Source: a virus. From it: a stretch of 64,000 bases of DNA. The position numbers and the translations under genes are program-made. Shown piece after piece: positions 55,009-63,326 of the stretch. The notes below the pieces were generated by a model. It made no database searches. It saw nothing but the letters and a program-made list of their open reading frames with translations, and was not told where the DNA came from. The stretch spans positions 94,463 through 158,462 of IMG/VR virus record IMGVR_UViG_3300043395_003072; one strand, 5' to 3'. The first letter of the stretch is position 1. Each line of letters begins with the position of its first letter.

Positions 55009-58000
55009 ATGTCTGCTGAGAACAACAGCAACATCACCGCCACCCCCGCCAACGAGCAGGAGAGCACGATGACCACCACCACCACCACCACTACCGCCGC
55101 CCCGGCCACTCCCGCCACCGAGCAGGAGCAGGTTGTGCACACGGACAACGTCACCCTCCCCAAGGCCACCCCGTGGGATGCTTCCTTCCTTGAGGCTATC
55201 AAGGACCGGGACTTCCCTGAGGCGTTTAAGACCTTGGTGCTGGCGCACTTCAAGGAGCGCCAGCTGCACCCCATGTTGTGCTGGGGCCACCATTCCACCA
55301 AGCAGCTTGAGGAGTTCATCTCCAACCAGTTGCCCTTGGACAGCGCCTTGCGCGCGTTCCAGCTGGACACCTGGGGCAGCCGCAGCTTCATTGGGCGGCA
55401 CTTTTCGCCGCTCTTCAAGGCTCGCTGGGAGTCCCTCAAGAAGAGCCAGGAGGAGGAGGAGATGGCTGAGATCGAGCGCCTCAACAAGCTGGAGGAGGTT
55501 AAGCAGGCCGAGCGTGACGCCGATAAGGCCCAGCGCAAGGCTGAGCGTGAGGCTCAGCGTGAGGCCGAGAAGGCTCAGCGCAAGGCTCAGCGTGAGGCTC
55601 AGCGTGAGGCCGAGAAGGCTCCCAAGAAGCCTTGGAGGAATGTGCCAAACCTCCACCTCGACCGCACCGAGCTGTCCACCTACACGGTGGAGCAGCTCAA
55701 GGCTCTGGCGGTCATCAACGCGACCGCCCTCCTTGTGCAGATCGACAGCACCCTCAGCCTCAAGCTTGTGCAGACTGAGGATGGCTTGGTCATGCCCGAG
55801 AGTCCTGCGAAGCCCACGCAGATCATGAAGGGCTTCGGGACCGCCAAGAAGGCGGACCTCATCAAGCTCCTCAACTGGATGGGCTCAGGCGACATGAGCA
55901 TGCGCCCGGCAGGAGCCACCAGTGACCTCGTCAAGGCGGTTGCCCAAAACTACCGCCCTGAGGAGGAGAAGCCGGAGGAGTCCCTCGCTGAGGTGATGGT
56001 GATCGGGAAGGCCGAGAGGCAGGAGAGCGCGAAGGCCAAGAGGCGTCGCCGCGAAAGCATTGTGCAGCTTGAGGAGGCCATCAAGGCTTTCCCCGCGCAG
56101 GCTGACGCCATCAAGCCCATCAAGGAGATGGTCTCGGCGGGCGGGGATACCCCGACCCACATTGACCTCGAGCAGGTTGACCGCGCCAGCAAGGCGTTGG
56201 AGGGTAACACCCTGGAGCAGGTCAGCTCTCAGGTGGGAGCCACCTACTGCCTGACGCTCCAGGTCTACCCGACCAACGAGCGCACCGCTCATGGCGATGG
56301 CAACCATGCCCAGGTCATGAAGGTGGCCTTGGTGCCCAGTGTCGCCTGGCGCCAAGGTGCCAGCTTCTTGGTCAACCAGTTTAACAACTGGATTGGCCTT
56401 GAGCAGAACCAGGACTTGGCGAAGAAGCTCAATGCCAAGCCGTTTAAGGTCGAGGTGGACGATTTCATTTTCGTCCAAAACAAGACCGACGAGAACGGCA
56501 ACGAGTCCGCCATCCCTGAGCTCAACAGGGTATTGACGAAGCTCGGGTATTTGGCGGTCACGCCGGGCTTCTGGCTCAAGAAGAACCACCCCTACTGCGC
56601 GTGGATCAAGAGCGTTTTCAAGACGAACTTGGTTGTGCGTGGGCGTGCCCGCAGCATCGCTACCACCCCGTATCAGGCTCAGCTGTCTTTCCAGCTTGAG
56701 CGTGATGCCGAGGGCAATGTCATTGGTGTGAGCAACACCCCGGTGTTCGTCGCCGACCTCACGAAGTACGGCCATGTGGGTCTTGATGGTAGCAATATCA
56801 TCAGCAAGAACCTCATGGGTACGGGGTGGACGCCGGGGGTTGTCGCGCAGATTCGCCTGCACACCAACCCCTACATCGCCCAGTCGTACGGCGTGCAGGG
56901 CAAGGGGCTGGCTCGCGCCCACAATGCCTGGGCGGTGCACACCCAGAGCGGGTGGGTCATTAAGACCGACTTCTATGCGAAGAAGTCGATCATTGACCAG
57001 GACGACAACCTCTCCCCCGCCGAGAAGGAGAGCGCCATCAAGGCGTTGAAGGCAGAGTACCTGCCCGCAATCATCCTTCACTATGACAACGTGAAGGGCG
57101 CGGGCTCGAAGGAGCTCGAGAAGGCGGTCAAGGGCAAGACCACCCTCTTGAACCTCAACCAGTGGGGCATGGAGGATGGTTATGAGTCTGCCCTCTTCGG
57201 TGGGGTGATCGCCGAGGATTACCGCGGTCAGAGCACCACGAGCTGGCAGAACGGCCAGCTCTACAGCCCCGAGGTGCTCGACGCCAACAAGGCCTACATC
57301 CACAAGCTCCTCGACACTGCCTTCAAGAAGCTGGCGGTTTCGGGAGAGAGTGCACTCTCCGATGTTGAGGGGTTTGATGTTGGCCTGCGGCAGCTTATCG
57401 CTGCCCAGCAGGCTAGCAACCACAAGTGGGTGACGTCGGTTGCTTTTGGTGCAAACCAGAAGTGGCCCACGTTCTACTGCGAGCAGATGGATATGCCCGC
57501 AGGCTTTGTGGTCGCAGGCTCCAAGATCGGTGGGAAGGCTGACAAGCTGGCAATCACTGGCCAGCCTCAGCTCTACCACCAGTGCTTGGTGGTCGCCAAC
57601 CGTCTCAGCTGGGACGATGTCAACGCCGTCATCGAGCACCTTGATGGCGAAAAGGTCACCCTCACTGAGCTCCAGGTTAAGTGGCTGGCAGCTTGGGGTA
57701 AGATGGGGGTGTCCGATGATGATATCCTCCATCGCCTTCGCTGGATGGCTGGTGGCTTCGTGCCCAATGGCACTGAGTCGCTGATCTGGGTCTCTACTGT
57801 AGACCAGAAAACCATGCAGCGAGATTCGGACGGTGACCGCCTCTTGGTGCTTTGGGATAAGGATATGATTAAGCTTGTTGAGGATCACAACAAGTCGATC
57901 GAGGCCCTCCTTAAGCCCCACCTGGAGGTGGACAGGAAGACCGCTCTGGATGGCGACCAGAAGTACAAGGACTTGGCCAATGGCGATTGGGGCAACCCAG

Positions 58001-61000
58001 ATATCGCTGAGGAGGCCAATGAGTACATCTGCGCGCCAAACGCAGGTCAGGGGCCCACGGGCGAGTTGGTTAACGCCAACAGCGCTGTGTTGAACCACTT
58101 TGTGTGGCAGCAGGTCAACGGCACCTGGCAGCCCGAGTCAGACAAGATGCACCACATCTTGAAGCTTTACGGTTTCATGTGCCTCTTGATCCAATGCTCC
58201 ATTGACCGCCAGAAAAAGGTCTGGGCGGTCCCGGCTCTGTGCCAGTGGCTGGCGCTGGACTTATATAGTGGAGAGATCACGTCCTACGAAACCCTTGCTC
58301 CTGGTGTGGAGAAGTACAGCTTCTTCATTCAGACTAAGAGCGGCGACAAGTCCATCCGCGAGATCCCTGTGCGTACCGGCTACGCCGATATGTTCAACAG
58401 GAGCATCATCAAGCCTTGGTTGGCAATGATGATCAACTTGGTGAATGCCAAGAGCACCTGTTTGAACGACACCACTGGGGCTTCTTTCCAGAAGGTGTTT
58501 AAGGATGTCGCTCAGGCGTTCTTGGACTCCTCGAACAACCCTGGCGGGTTTGACTGGGCGGCGATCGCTCAGGCAATCGGTGCGCAGGTCTCGGCCGAGG
58601 AGCTCAAGAGCAAGTGGGTTTTCCCCGACGAGCTCTACAGCTTTAAGGATCAGGCCTCGCTCTACGTGCCTGTTCCCAAGGCTGCCCCGGGGATCAAGTG
58701 GCTCACCACCAAGGCCACCGAGGTCTACTCGGGCTGGCGGAAGGAGAAGGGTATTTCCAACTACCCCTCCAGGCAGCTCTTCTTGAAGTTGAGCGGCCTG
58801 ACTGCCGACTGGATGGCAAAGCCCAATGCCCACTTTGGCGACGATTCCAGCGCGCTGGACTTCGTCAGGGAGTTCTCGAGCATGATGGCCCGTTCTGTCG
58901 CACAGAACCTGGCTAGCGTCGCCAACAGCGAGATCAAGCAGGGGCGCGGCGGCGACACCGCCCGAGAGGCGTTGAAGGAGATCCGTGCCGCGTTGACTGT
59001 CTTTGATGTGTACCACCCCGTCAGCAAGCTTATCAAGTATGCTGTGGGGAGGGACGCCAAGCCGGCCAACGTGAGCATGGCCTGTCTCGGTCTCATCCGT
59101 ATGTGGACCAAGTCTTGGTTGACCTCAGCGGCGACAAACTCCCTGATCGAGTACTTCTCTGTACTTAATCTTTACGGGCAGATCGACGCCAACTTCGACT
59201 GGTCTGTCCAGGAGGAGACTGAAGCGACTCGGTCCGTGAAGGAGGAGGTCACCCCCATTGAGGTCGCGAAGAACGTTCTTCGCAACTTGGAGGTGGTCTG
59301 CAACGAGGAGAATAAAACCCTCCTCATGCAGATGATCGATGACGTCAATAGCGACGTCAGCCTTGCCACCCTTGTGGAGAAGAACCGCCTTGCCGCTCAG
59401 CTTCACGAGTACAGCATCGCGGCTGAGCCCACTGGTGCCGAGCGCATCCTCACCGAGTGGTTGCCTGCGCTGGAGCTGGCCCAGGACAACATCGATATGG
59501 CCACAGAGAGGCGTGAGCTTTTCCTGGATGATAGCATATTCCAGGACTTCTGTGGTCTTGTCGGGGATCCCAGCATCGTCACCGAGAGGGCGTTCCTGGA
59601 TTTTGCCCAGAGGAAGATCCTTCCCGTGTTGAGCAGGAAGCTGCTCAGCCTGACGAAGAGCCAGGCCAACCTGGCGAACCAGGCTGACACCTGCATGCTC
59701 AACTGGTACCGCCTTGTGGCGAACCAGGCGGGGTGGGACGCCACGAAGCTTGTGAATAATCTCGCAGGCTTCACCAAGCTGTACCTGCCGCACATGCTCC
59801 CTCGCACCCGCGAGATTGTGGATCTCATGACCCCCTTTGTGCAGGCCTATCGCACGAAGGTGTGGATCCTTGACATGTACGGCAAGGTCGGGTCTCTTGG
59901 TACGAGCGATCCGCAGGTCCACAATCAGCGGATGGTGACCATGGTCGAGGAGGCGGTCTTCAACATGAAGCACGTCTTCGACCCCACCAGTGGCACTCTC
60001 CGCAAGGAGAAGACGATCAAGAGTCGTCCCGAGGTGGCAGTGAGCCCGGCGCTTCGTGCCAAGTTCACCTGGGAGCTCCTTTCTGAGGGGCTTAGCCATT
60101 ACGGTCTCCACACCACTCGGCGCCCGGCGTTCATCGATACCAAGGATGGTAAGAAGATGATCGTCACTCGCACCGACCGGTGGGTTTACATGGACTCCAA
60201 GATGCCCCGCAACTTGGACATCCTGAATAAGGCCTGCGAGCAGGGTCTGGTCATCGGCCACATCTTCAACCCTGACTGGTTGAAGGTGATGTTGGAGTCG
60301 GTCAAAAACCAGCTCAATGTCCCGGAGCTCTCGGCTGATGAGAAGGTGAACCTCGAGGCGAAGAAAGACGTGCTTGAGTACGCTCTCGCAGACGTGCTTA
60401 GCATGTACGTCATTGAGGACACCTCCCCTCGCACCCACGAGAGGCAGCTACTCGGCTCGCTGGCCTTCCCTGCCTGGTACGGTGGTCGGGATAAGTGCTT
60501 CCAGCACACCCCCTTTGACAGCTACCGCACCAGCGCTCACCGCTCGGTGTGGCGCTTCATCATGAGCGTCATGCCCTTGCAGGCTGAGTTTCAGGACAAG
60601 GCAGAGCTCTACGACCGCCTGACTGGCTGCCAGACGCTTAACGCGTCGAACAGACGTGGGTTTGCGGTCAGTGAGAACACTGACTGGGTGAACGCCCTCA
60701 GCACCAGCTCTTGGGGTACGAGCACGGCCAACTCGGGCTACTCCCGGGCTCCTCGGGACTTCAACACCACCCCCGGCGACATGTTCATCAATGGAACTTG
60801 GTCGAAGCCCAATCGCAGCCCTGCTGCGGAGAACCTCGGGATGCTCGACATCCAGGTCGGGAACATCTCGTTCCAGATGAGGACCGACGCTTACGTCTCT
60901 AATGCGGGCTGCACCTTCCAGGTCAGCTCTCGCTCCAGGGAAGATTCGGAGAACTGGGTCGAGAATGCCCCCTCCGGGTTTGGGGAGTCCAAGGGAATCC

Positions 61001-61368
61001 GCGAGATGACCATCATGGCGATGAGGTCGAATGTGGTGACTGGCCGCATCAACGGCCTTGAGGTGAGCAACATTGTTGCTCAGCGCATCGCGGAGCTCCG
61101 TTACCAGGACATCAAGGGCTGCGTGGTCTCCGAGGTGGACTTCGAGAAGTTCAAGACGGAGGCGATCATCGGCTGCTGGGGTGCCACAAACGCCCTCGAC
61201 AGCATCGTCGTCTCCAAGATGTCTGACGACAGCACCTGGGGTCGCTTCAGCGCTAAGACGAGCACGGCCTGGCGCGACTTTGCCAAGGGCAACAATAGGA
61301 GCTTCAAGATCCTGCCCCCGGTGAGCTCGCGCTTTTACCAGCTCCTCTTCGCCGCGAAGGGTAACTGA
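55009..61368 (+). CDS. Gene G: giant two-barrel (RDR/QDE-1/YonO-like) RNA polymerase (2119 aa)
   Basis: I start at ATG 55009, one base after the gene F stop; an in-frame upstream start inside gene F is unlikely. The N-terminus is Thr-rich, followed by a coiled-coil repeat of EREAQREAEKAQRKAQ type (about 165-207). QSYGVQGKGLARAH (Lys632) is placed like the first-barrel G-x-KG lysine motif. TGQPQLYHQCLVVAN (about 850-864) resembles the R-x-P-x-L-H motif of RDRs. RDSDGDRLLVLWDKDMI (DSDGD at 939-943) matches the second-barrel D-x-D-G-D-x-Y-F-V-x-W-D signature of eukaryotic RDRs, QDE-1 and phage YonO-type polymerases. The 1100-residue C-terminal part is unassigned. DNA- or RNA-templated transcription is implied; which one is unknown. 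Confidence 0.65.
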   Translation: MSAENNSNITATPANEQESTMTTTTTTTTAAPATPATEQEQVVHTDNVTLPKATPWDASFLEAIKDRDFPEAFKTLVLAHFKERQLHPMLCWGHHSTKQLEEFISNQLPLDSALRAFQLDTWGSRSFIGRHFSPLFKARWESLKKSQEEEEMAEIERLNKLEEVKQAERDADKAQRKAEREAQREAEKAQRKAQREAQREAEKAPKKPWRNVPNLHLDRTELSTYTVEQLKALAVINATALLVQIDSTLSLKLVQTEDGLVMPESPAKPTQIMKGFGTAKKADLIKLLNWMGSGDMSMRPAGATSDLVKAVAQNYRPEEEKPEESLAEVMVIGKAERQESAKAKRRRRESIVQLEEAIKAFPAQADAIKPIKEMVSAGGDTPTHIDLEQVDRASKALEGNTLEQVSSQVGATYCLTLQVYPTNERTAHGDGNHAQVMKVALVPSVAWRQGASFLVNQFNNWIGLEQNQDLAKKLNAKPFKVEVDDFIFVQNKTDENGNESAIPELNRVLTKLGYLAVTPGFWLKKNHPYCAWIKSVFKTNLVVRGRARSIATTPYQAQLSFQLERDAEGNVIGVSNTPVFVADLTKYGHVGLDGSNIISKNLMGTGWTPGVVAQIRLHTNPYIAQSYGVQGKGLARAHNAWAVHTQSGWVIKTDFYAKKSIIDQDDNLSPAEKESAIKALKAEYLPAIILHYDNVKGAGSKELEKAVKGKTTLLNLNQWGMEDGYESALFGGVIAEDYRGQSTTSWQNGQLYSPEVLDANKAYIHKLLDTAFKKLAVSGESALSDVEGFDVGLRQLIAAQQASNHKWVTSVAFGANQKWPTFYCEQMDMPAGFVVAGSKIGGKADKLAITGQPQLYHQCLVVANRLSWDDVNAVIEHLDGEKVTLTELQVKWLAAWGKMGVSDDDILHRLRWMAGGFVPNGTESLIWVSTVDQKTMQRDSDGDRLLVLWDKDMIKLVEDHNKSIEALLKPHLEVDRKTALDGDQKYKDLANGDWGNPDIAEEANEYICAPNAGQGPTGELVNANSAVLNHFVWQQVNGTWQPESDKMHHILKLYGFMCLLIQCSIDRQKKVWAVPALCQWLALDLYSGEITSYETLAPGVEKYSFFIQTKSGDKSIREIPVRTGYADMFNRSIIKPWLAMMINLVNAKSTCLNDTTGASFQKVFKDVAQAFLDSSNNPGGFDWAAIAQAIGAQVSAEELKSKWVFPDELYSFKDQASLYVPVPKAAPGIKWLTTKATEVYSGWRKEKGISNYPSRQLFLKLSGLTADWMAKPNAHFGDDSSALDFVREFSSMMARSVAQNLASVANSEIKQGRGGDTAREALKEIRAALTVFDVYHPVSKLIKYAVGRDAKPANVSMACLGLIRMWTKSWLTSAATNSLIEYFSVLNLYGQIDANFDWSVQEETEATRSVKEEVTPIEVAKNVLRNLEVVCNEENKTLLMQMIDDVNSDVSLATLVEKNRLAAQLHEYSIAAEPTGAERILTEWLPALELAQDNIDMATERRELFLDDSIFQDFCGLVGDPSIVTERAFLDFAQRKILPVLSRKLLSLTKSQANLANQADTCMLNWYRLVANQAGWDATKLVNNLAGFTKLYLPHMLPRTREIVDLMTPFVQAYRTKVWILDMYGKVGSLGTSDPQVHNQRMVTMVEEAVFNMKHVFDPTSGTLRKEKTIKSRPEVAVSPALRAKFTWELLSEGLSHYGLHTTRRPAFIDTKDGKKMIVTRTDRWVYMDSKMPRNLDILNKACEQGLVIGHIFNPDWLKVMLESVKNQLNVPELSADEKVNLEAKKDVLEYALADVLSMYVIEDTSPRTHERQLLGSLAFPAWYGGRDKCFQHTPFDSYRTSAHRSVWRFIMSVMPLQAEFQDKAELYDRLTGCQTLNASNRRGFAVSENTDWVNALSTSSWGTSTANSGYSRAPRDFNTTPGDMFINGTWSKPNRSPAAENLGMLDIQVGNISFQMRTDAYVSNAGCTFQVSSRSREDSENWVENAPSGFGESKGIREMTIMAMRSNVVTGRINGLEVSNIVAQRIAELRYQDIKGCVVSEVDFEKFKTEAIIGCWGATNALDSIVVSKMSDDSTWGRFSAKTSTAWRDFAKGNNRSFKILPPVSSRFYQLLFAAKGN

Positions 61369-61370
61369 GC

Positions 61371-62150
61371 ATGGAGATCAAGAGCATGAACTCTGTCCTG
61401 GCCCTCCTCCCGGCCTCTGACCGGAAGAACTTCGTCGCGAAGCTGATGAAGCTTAGCGTCGATGCGACGGAGCTGTGCAACTTCCTCAACCTCTTTCCTG
61501 AGGATGAGCGCGTCGAGGCTCTGAGCAGCTTCCTTGACGGGCAGGTGGAGAAGCCCGCTTCGGCTGGCAACACCACCTACAACGGCACCGTTAACCGGTA
61601 CGAGATCTCTGGCGGTAGCAATAACCGTATCGAGATCTCGTACGCTGGTGGCGGGTATGCCCGGCAGAGCTCCTCCACCTCAACGCCCAAGCAGGCTGCT
61701 GACCGCAGCGCTTGGAACGTCAAGGGTGAGCTCGTCTACCTCAAGGATGAGTGGGTGAGCGTCATCAAGAGCCTCATCGGCGACGGGAAGGCTCTCAACC
61801 TCTCCGCCGTTGAGGGCCTGAAGTTCTTGGCCGCCCACAAGGGTGAGGTCTGGGGTTCGATCAACCCGAGCAACTTCATGTATGTGTCGCAGGCCGCTAC
61901 CAGCATTGATGGCTTGGTTTGCGTTCCTCACACGGATGTGAAGTACGCTTCCGGTCCCGCCTGCTTCCTCACCATGAAGGCGGAGCTCTATGATGCTGCC
62001 AAGGCTGCTGGCTTGATCGTGGGCGGGGACAGCGTTGCTTCTCCGGCTGCGCCGGCCCCCAGCGCTGCTGCTCCCGCAACCAAGCCCGCCTCCGATCCCG
62101 TAGCTTCGGTGCAGAACTCTCAGGACCTCAACCTCGGTACTGCCTGGTAG
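61371..62150 (+). CDS. Gene H: protein of unknown function with C-terminal disordered tail (259 aa)
   Basis: ATG at 61371 lies two bases after the polymerase stop with no separate ribosome binding site, so it is probably translated by coupling. A helical N-terminus (LPASDRKNFVAKLMKLSVD, then CNFLNLFPEDERVEALSSFL) precedes a Gly/Ser/Tyr linker, a globular part (residues 115-215, WNVKGELVYLKDEWVSVIKS) and an Ala/Pro/Ser tail. No known domain. Coupling to gene G suggests a polymerase- or RNA-associated role. Confidence 0.55.
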   Translation: MEIKSMNSVLALLPASDRKNFVAKLMKLSVDATELCNFLNLFPEDERVEALSSFLDGQVEKPASAGNTTYNGTVNRYEISGGSNNRIEISYAGGGYARQSSSTSTPKQAADRSAWNVKGELVYLKDEWVSVIKSLIGDGKALNLSAVEGLKFLAAHKGEVWGSINPSNFMYVSQAATSIDGLVCVPHTDVKYASGPACFLTMKAELYDAAKAAGLIVGGDSVASPAAPAPSAAAPATKPASDPVASVQNSQDLNLGTAW

Positions 62151-62156
62151 ATCTAA

Positions 62157-62268
62157 ACTGAGCTGACTCGGCACTCCTTTCGAGGGGTGCCGAAATGGCC
62201 TCAGCTTCGGCTGAGGCCATCGGGGACTAAGTCCCCCTGACGACCCGCTTGCGGGGAGTCAGCTCAGT
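62157..62268 (+). ncRNA. Hammerhead-ribozyme-like element 6, fully closed (between genes H and I)
   Basis: An outer 13-pair helix (ACUGAGCUGACUC 62157-62169 with GAGUCAGCUCAGU 62256-62268) encloses hairpin GGCACUCC/GGGGUGCC, GAAA (62192-62195), stem III AUGGCCUCAGC-UUCG-GCUGAGGCCAU, C at 62221, stem I GGGGAC-UAA-GUCCCC, CUGACGA (62237-62243), and a hairpin CCCGC-UU-GCGGG. The cleavage triplet is AUC, predicted cut after 62221. It is the clearest copy: the outer helix supplies the missing stem II as a multibranched version. Confidence 0.8.
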
Positions 62269-62281
62269 CTTCTTTTAACTT

Positions 62282-62525
62282 ATGGCTTTTCTGATTCGAA
62301 GCACAAAATGCAGCATCGACACTCCGCCACCGCTCCGCGGTGAGAGTGTTGCTACGCAACACTCCGCCACAGCCTCCGGCCGTGGCGTGCGTAGCGCCAC
62401 GGGCGCTACGGCAGCTGTGCCACAGGCAACAGACATACATTGTATGTCGATGGCGTCGTTGATGACAGAACGGCGCCACTGCAAGGACTCTCCTTGTAGT
62501 GCCAAGTCTCTTGAAAGGAGCACCT
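62282..62525 (+). promoter_or_regulatory. Structured leader of gene I with alternative pairings
   Basis: ACACTCCGCCAC occurs twice (62319-62330 and 62359-62370). GAGTGT at 62344-62349 can pair with the upstream ACACTC, or, extended as GAGTGTTGC, with GCAACACTC at 62356-62364; both cannot form at once. Further hairpins are GTAGCGCC-ACG-GGCGCTAC and GACATAC-ATT-GTATGTC, and CACTGCAAGG (62477-62486) pairs with CCTTGTAGTG (62492-62501) just before the AAAGGAG ribosome binding site. No protein gene fits here. Confidence 0.5.
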
Positions 62526-62849
62526 ATGTCAAACTCAGCTAACACCCCCGCAACTGCCGAGGACCTCCTGAAGGCCAAGGTGCTCTCCGCCGCGGCGACG
62601 CTCACCCAGATGGGCGCCAAGGTGAACACTAGGATGGACGAGCGTGAGACCGCTAACGGCTTGACTCGGTACTTCCAGTTCGAGACTAGCCTCGCCTCAA
62701 TCGCCACCCTGGATGCGGCCCTCCTTGAGGGTTTGCTGGTCACCGTGACCGTAGCGGCCTACCAAGGCAGCTACACCGGCAAGGAGGCCCTTGAGAAGAC
62801 AGCGGCTACCTCCGCTGCAAACGCGTTTGCCAATTTTGGCAAGCGCTAA
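62526..62849 (+). CDS. Gene I: small Ala/Thr-rich protein (107 aa)
   Basis: ATG at 62526 follows GAAAGGAGCACCT. A helical N-terminus (TAEDLLKAKVLSAAATLTQ) precedes a short beta-rich body (TRYFQFETSLASIATLDAAL, LVTVTVAAYQGSYTGKEALE), ending in AANAFANFGKR. No recognised family; small size and abundance-type codons could suit a structural or RNA-binding protein. It is the last clear gene before the long structured region. Confidence 0.5.
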   Translation: MSNSANTPATAEDLLKAKVLSAAATLTQMGAKVNTRMDERETANGLTRYFQFETSLASIATLDAALLEGLLVTVTVAAYQGSYTGKEALEKTAATSAANAFANFGKR

Positions 62850-63149
62850 GAAGCGGCCGTCCCACCACCATGGGGACGTTAATTGTCATGGTTTTCTCGT
62901 TTTGTTTCCTTTTAAGGAGACGAGACGAGACGAGGAAAGCGTGCAATGCACACCTCGTAAAAAAAGTGGAATACCGTCGTGACGGAAGCCGTAAGGCTCG
63001 AGTCGCCTGTCGAGCTGTCTCCTGGGCAGCGAAACGGAAATGCCCACCAGTGGCAGGCCGAAGCGTGCTCCCGCTTCGGTCAATCTGGCCTCCTGCTCGC
63101 CGTGCAGGAGGGTCATCTGGCTAGACTATAGCCAGCATGATTAACCAAG

Positions 63150-63193
63150 GAGGCCCACCGAGTGGGACTTCGGCGAACCACTTAGTGGGCCTC
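63150..63193 (+). repeat. Duplicated hairpin, copy A
   Basis: GAGGCCCAC pairs with GTGGGCCTC around an inner AGTGG...CCACT stem with the loop segment GACTTCGGCGAA. It shares fold and loop sequence with 63280-63326, and is followed directly by GAAA. Confidence 0.65.
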
Positions 63194-63279
63194 GAAACCC
63201 TTTACCAGGAGGGGAGACTTCGGTCTGAATCCTGGTCCTCTGTAGCCGTGCAGGGGAGTCACTTCATCAGTGATCGAAC

Positions 63280-63326
63280 GAGGGCCCACTTAAGTGGGAC
63301 TACGGCAACCACCTCGGTGGGCCCTC
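63280..63326 (+). repeat. Duplicated hairpin, copy B
   Basis: GAGGGCCCAC pairs with GTGGGCCCTC around an inner GTGG...CCAC stem with GACTACGGCAA. The extra pair and compensatory changes relative to copy A keep the fold while the loop GAC(T/A)CGGC core is retained, as expected for a selected RNA module. Confidence 0.65.

Noticed and set aside
53670-61307. Long minus-strand open frames opposite genes F and G (622, 737 and 437 codons)
   Set aside because: They are low-complexity (Gly/Leu/Val/Arg-rich) mirror images of GC-rich genes, lack ribosome binding sites and overlap well-supported plus-strand genes throughout.
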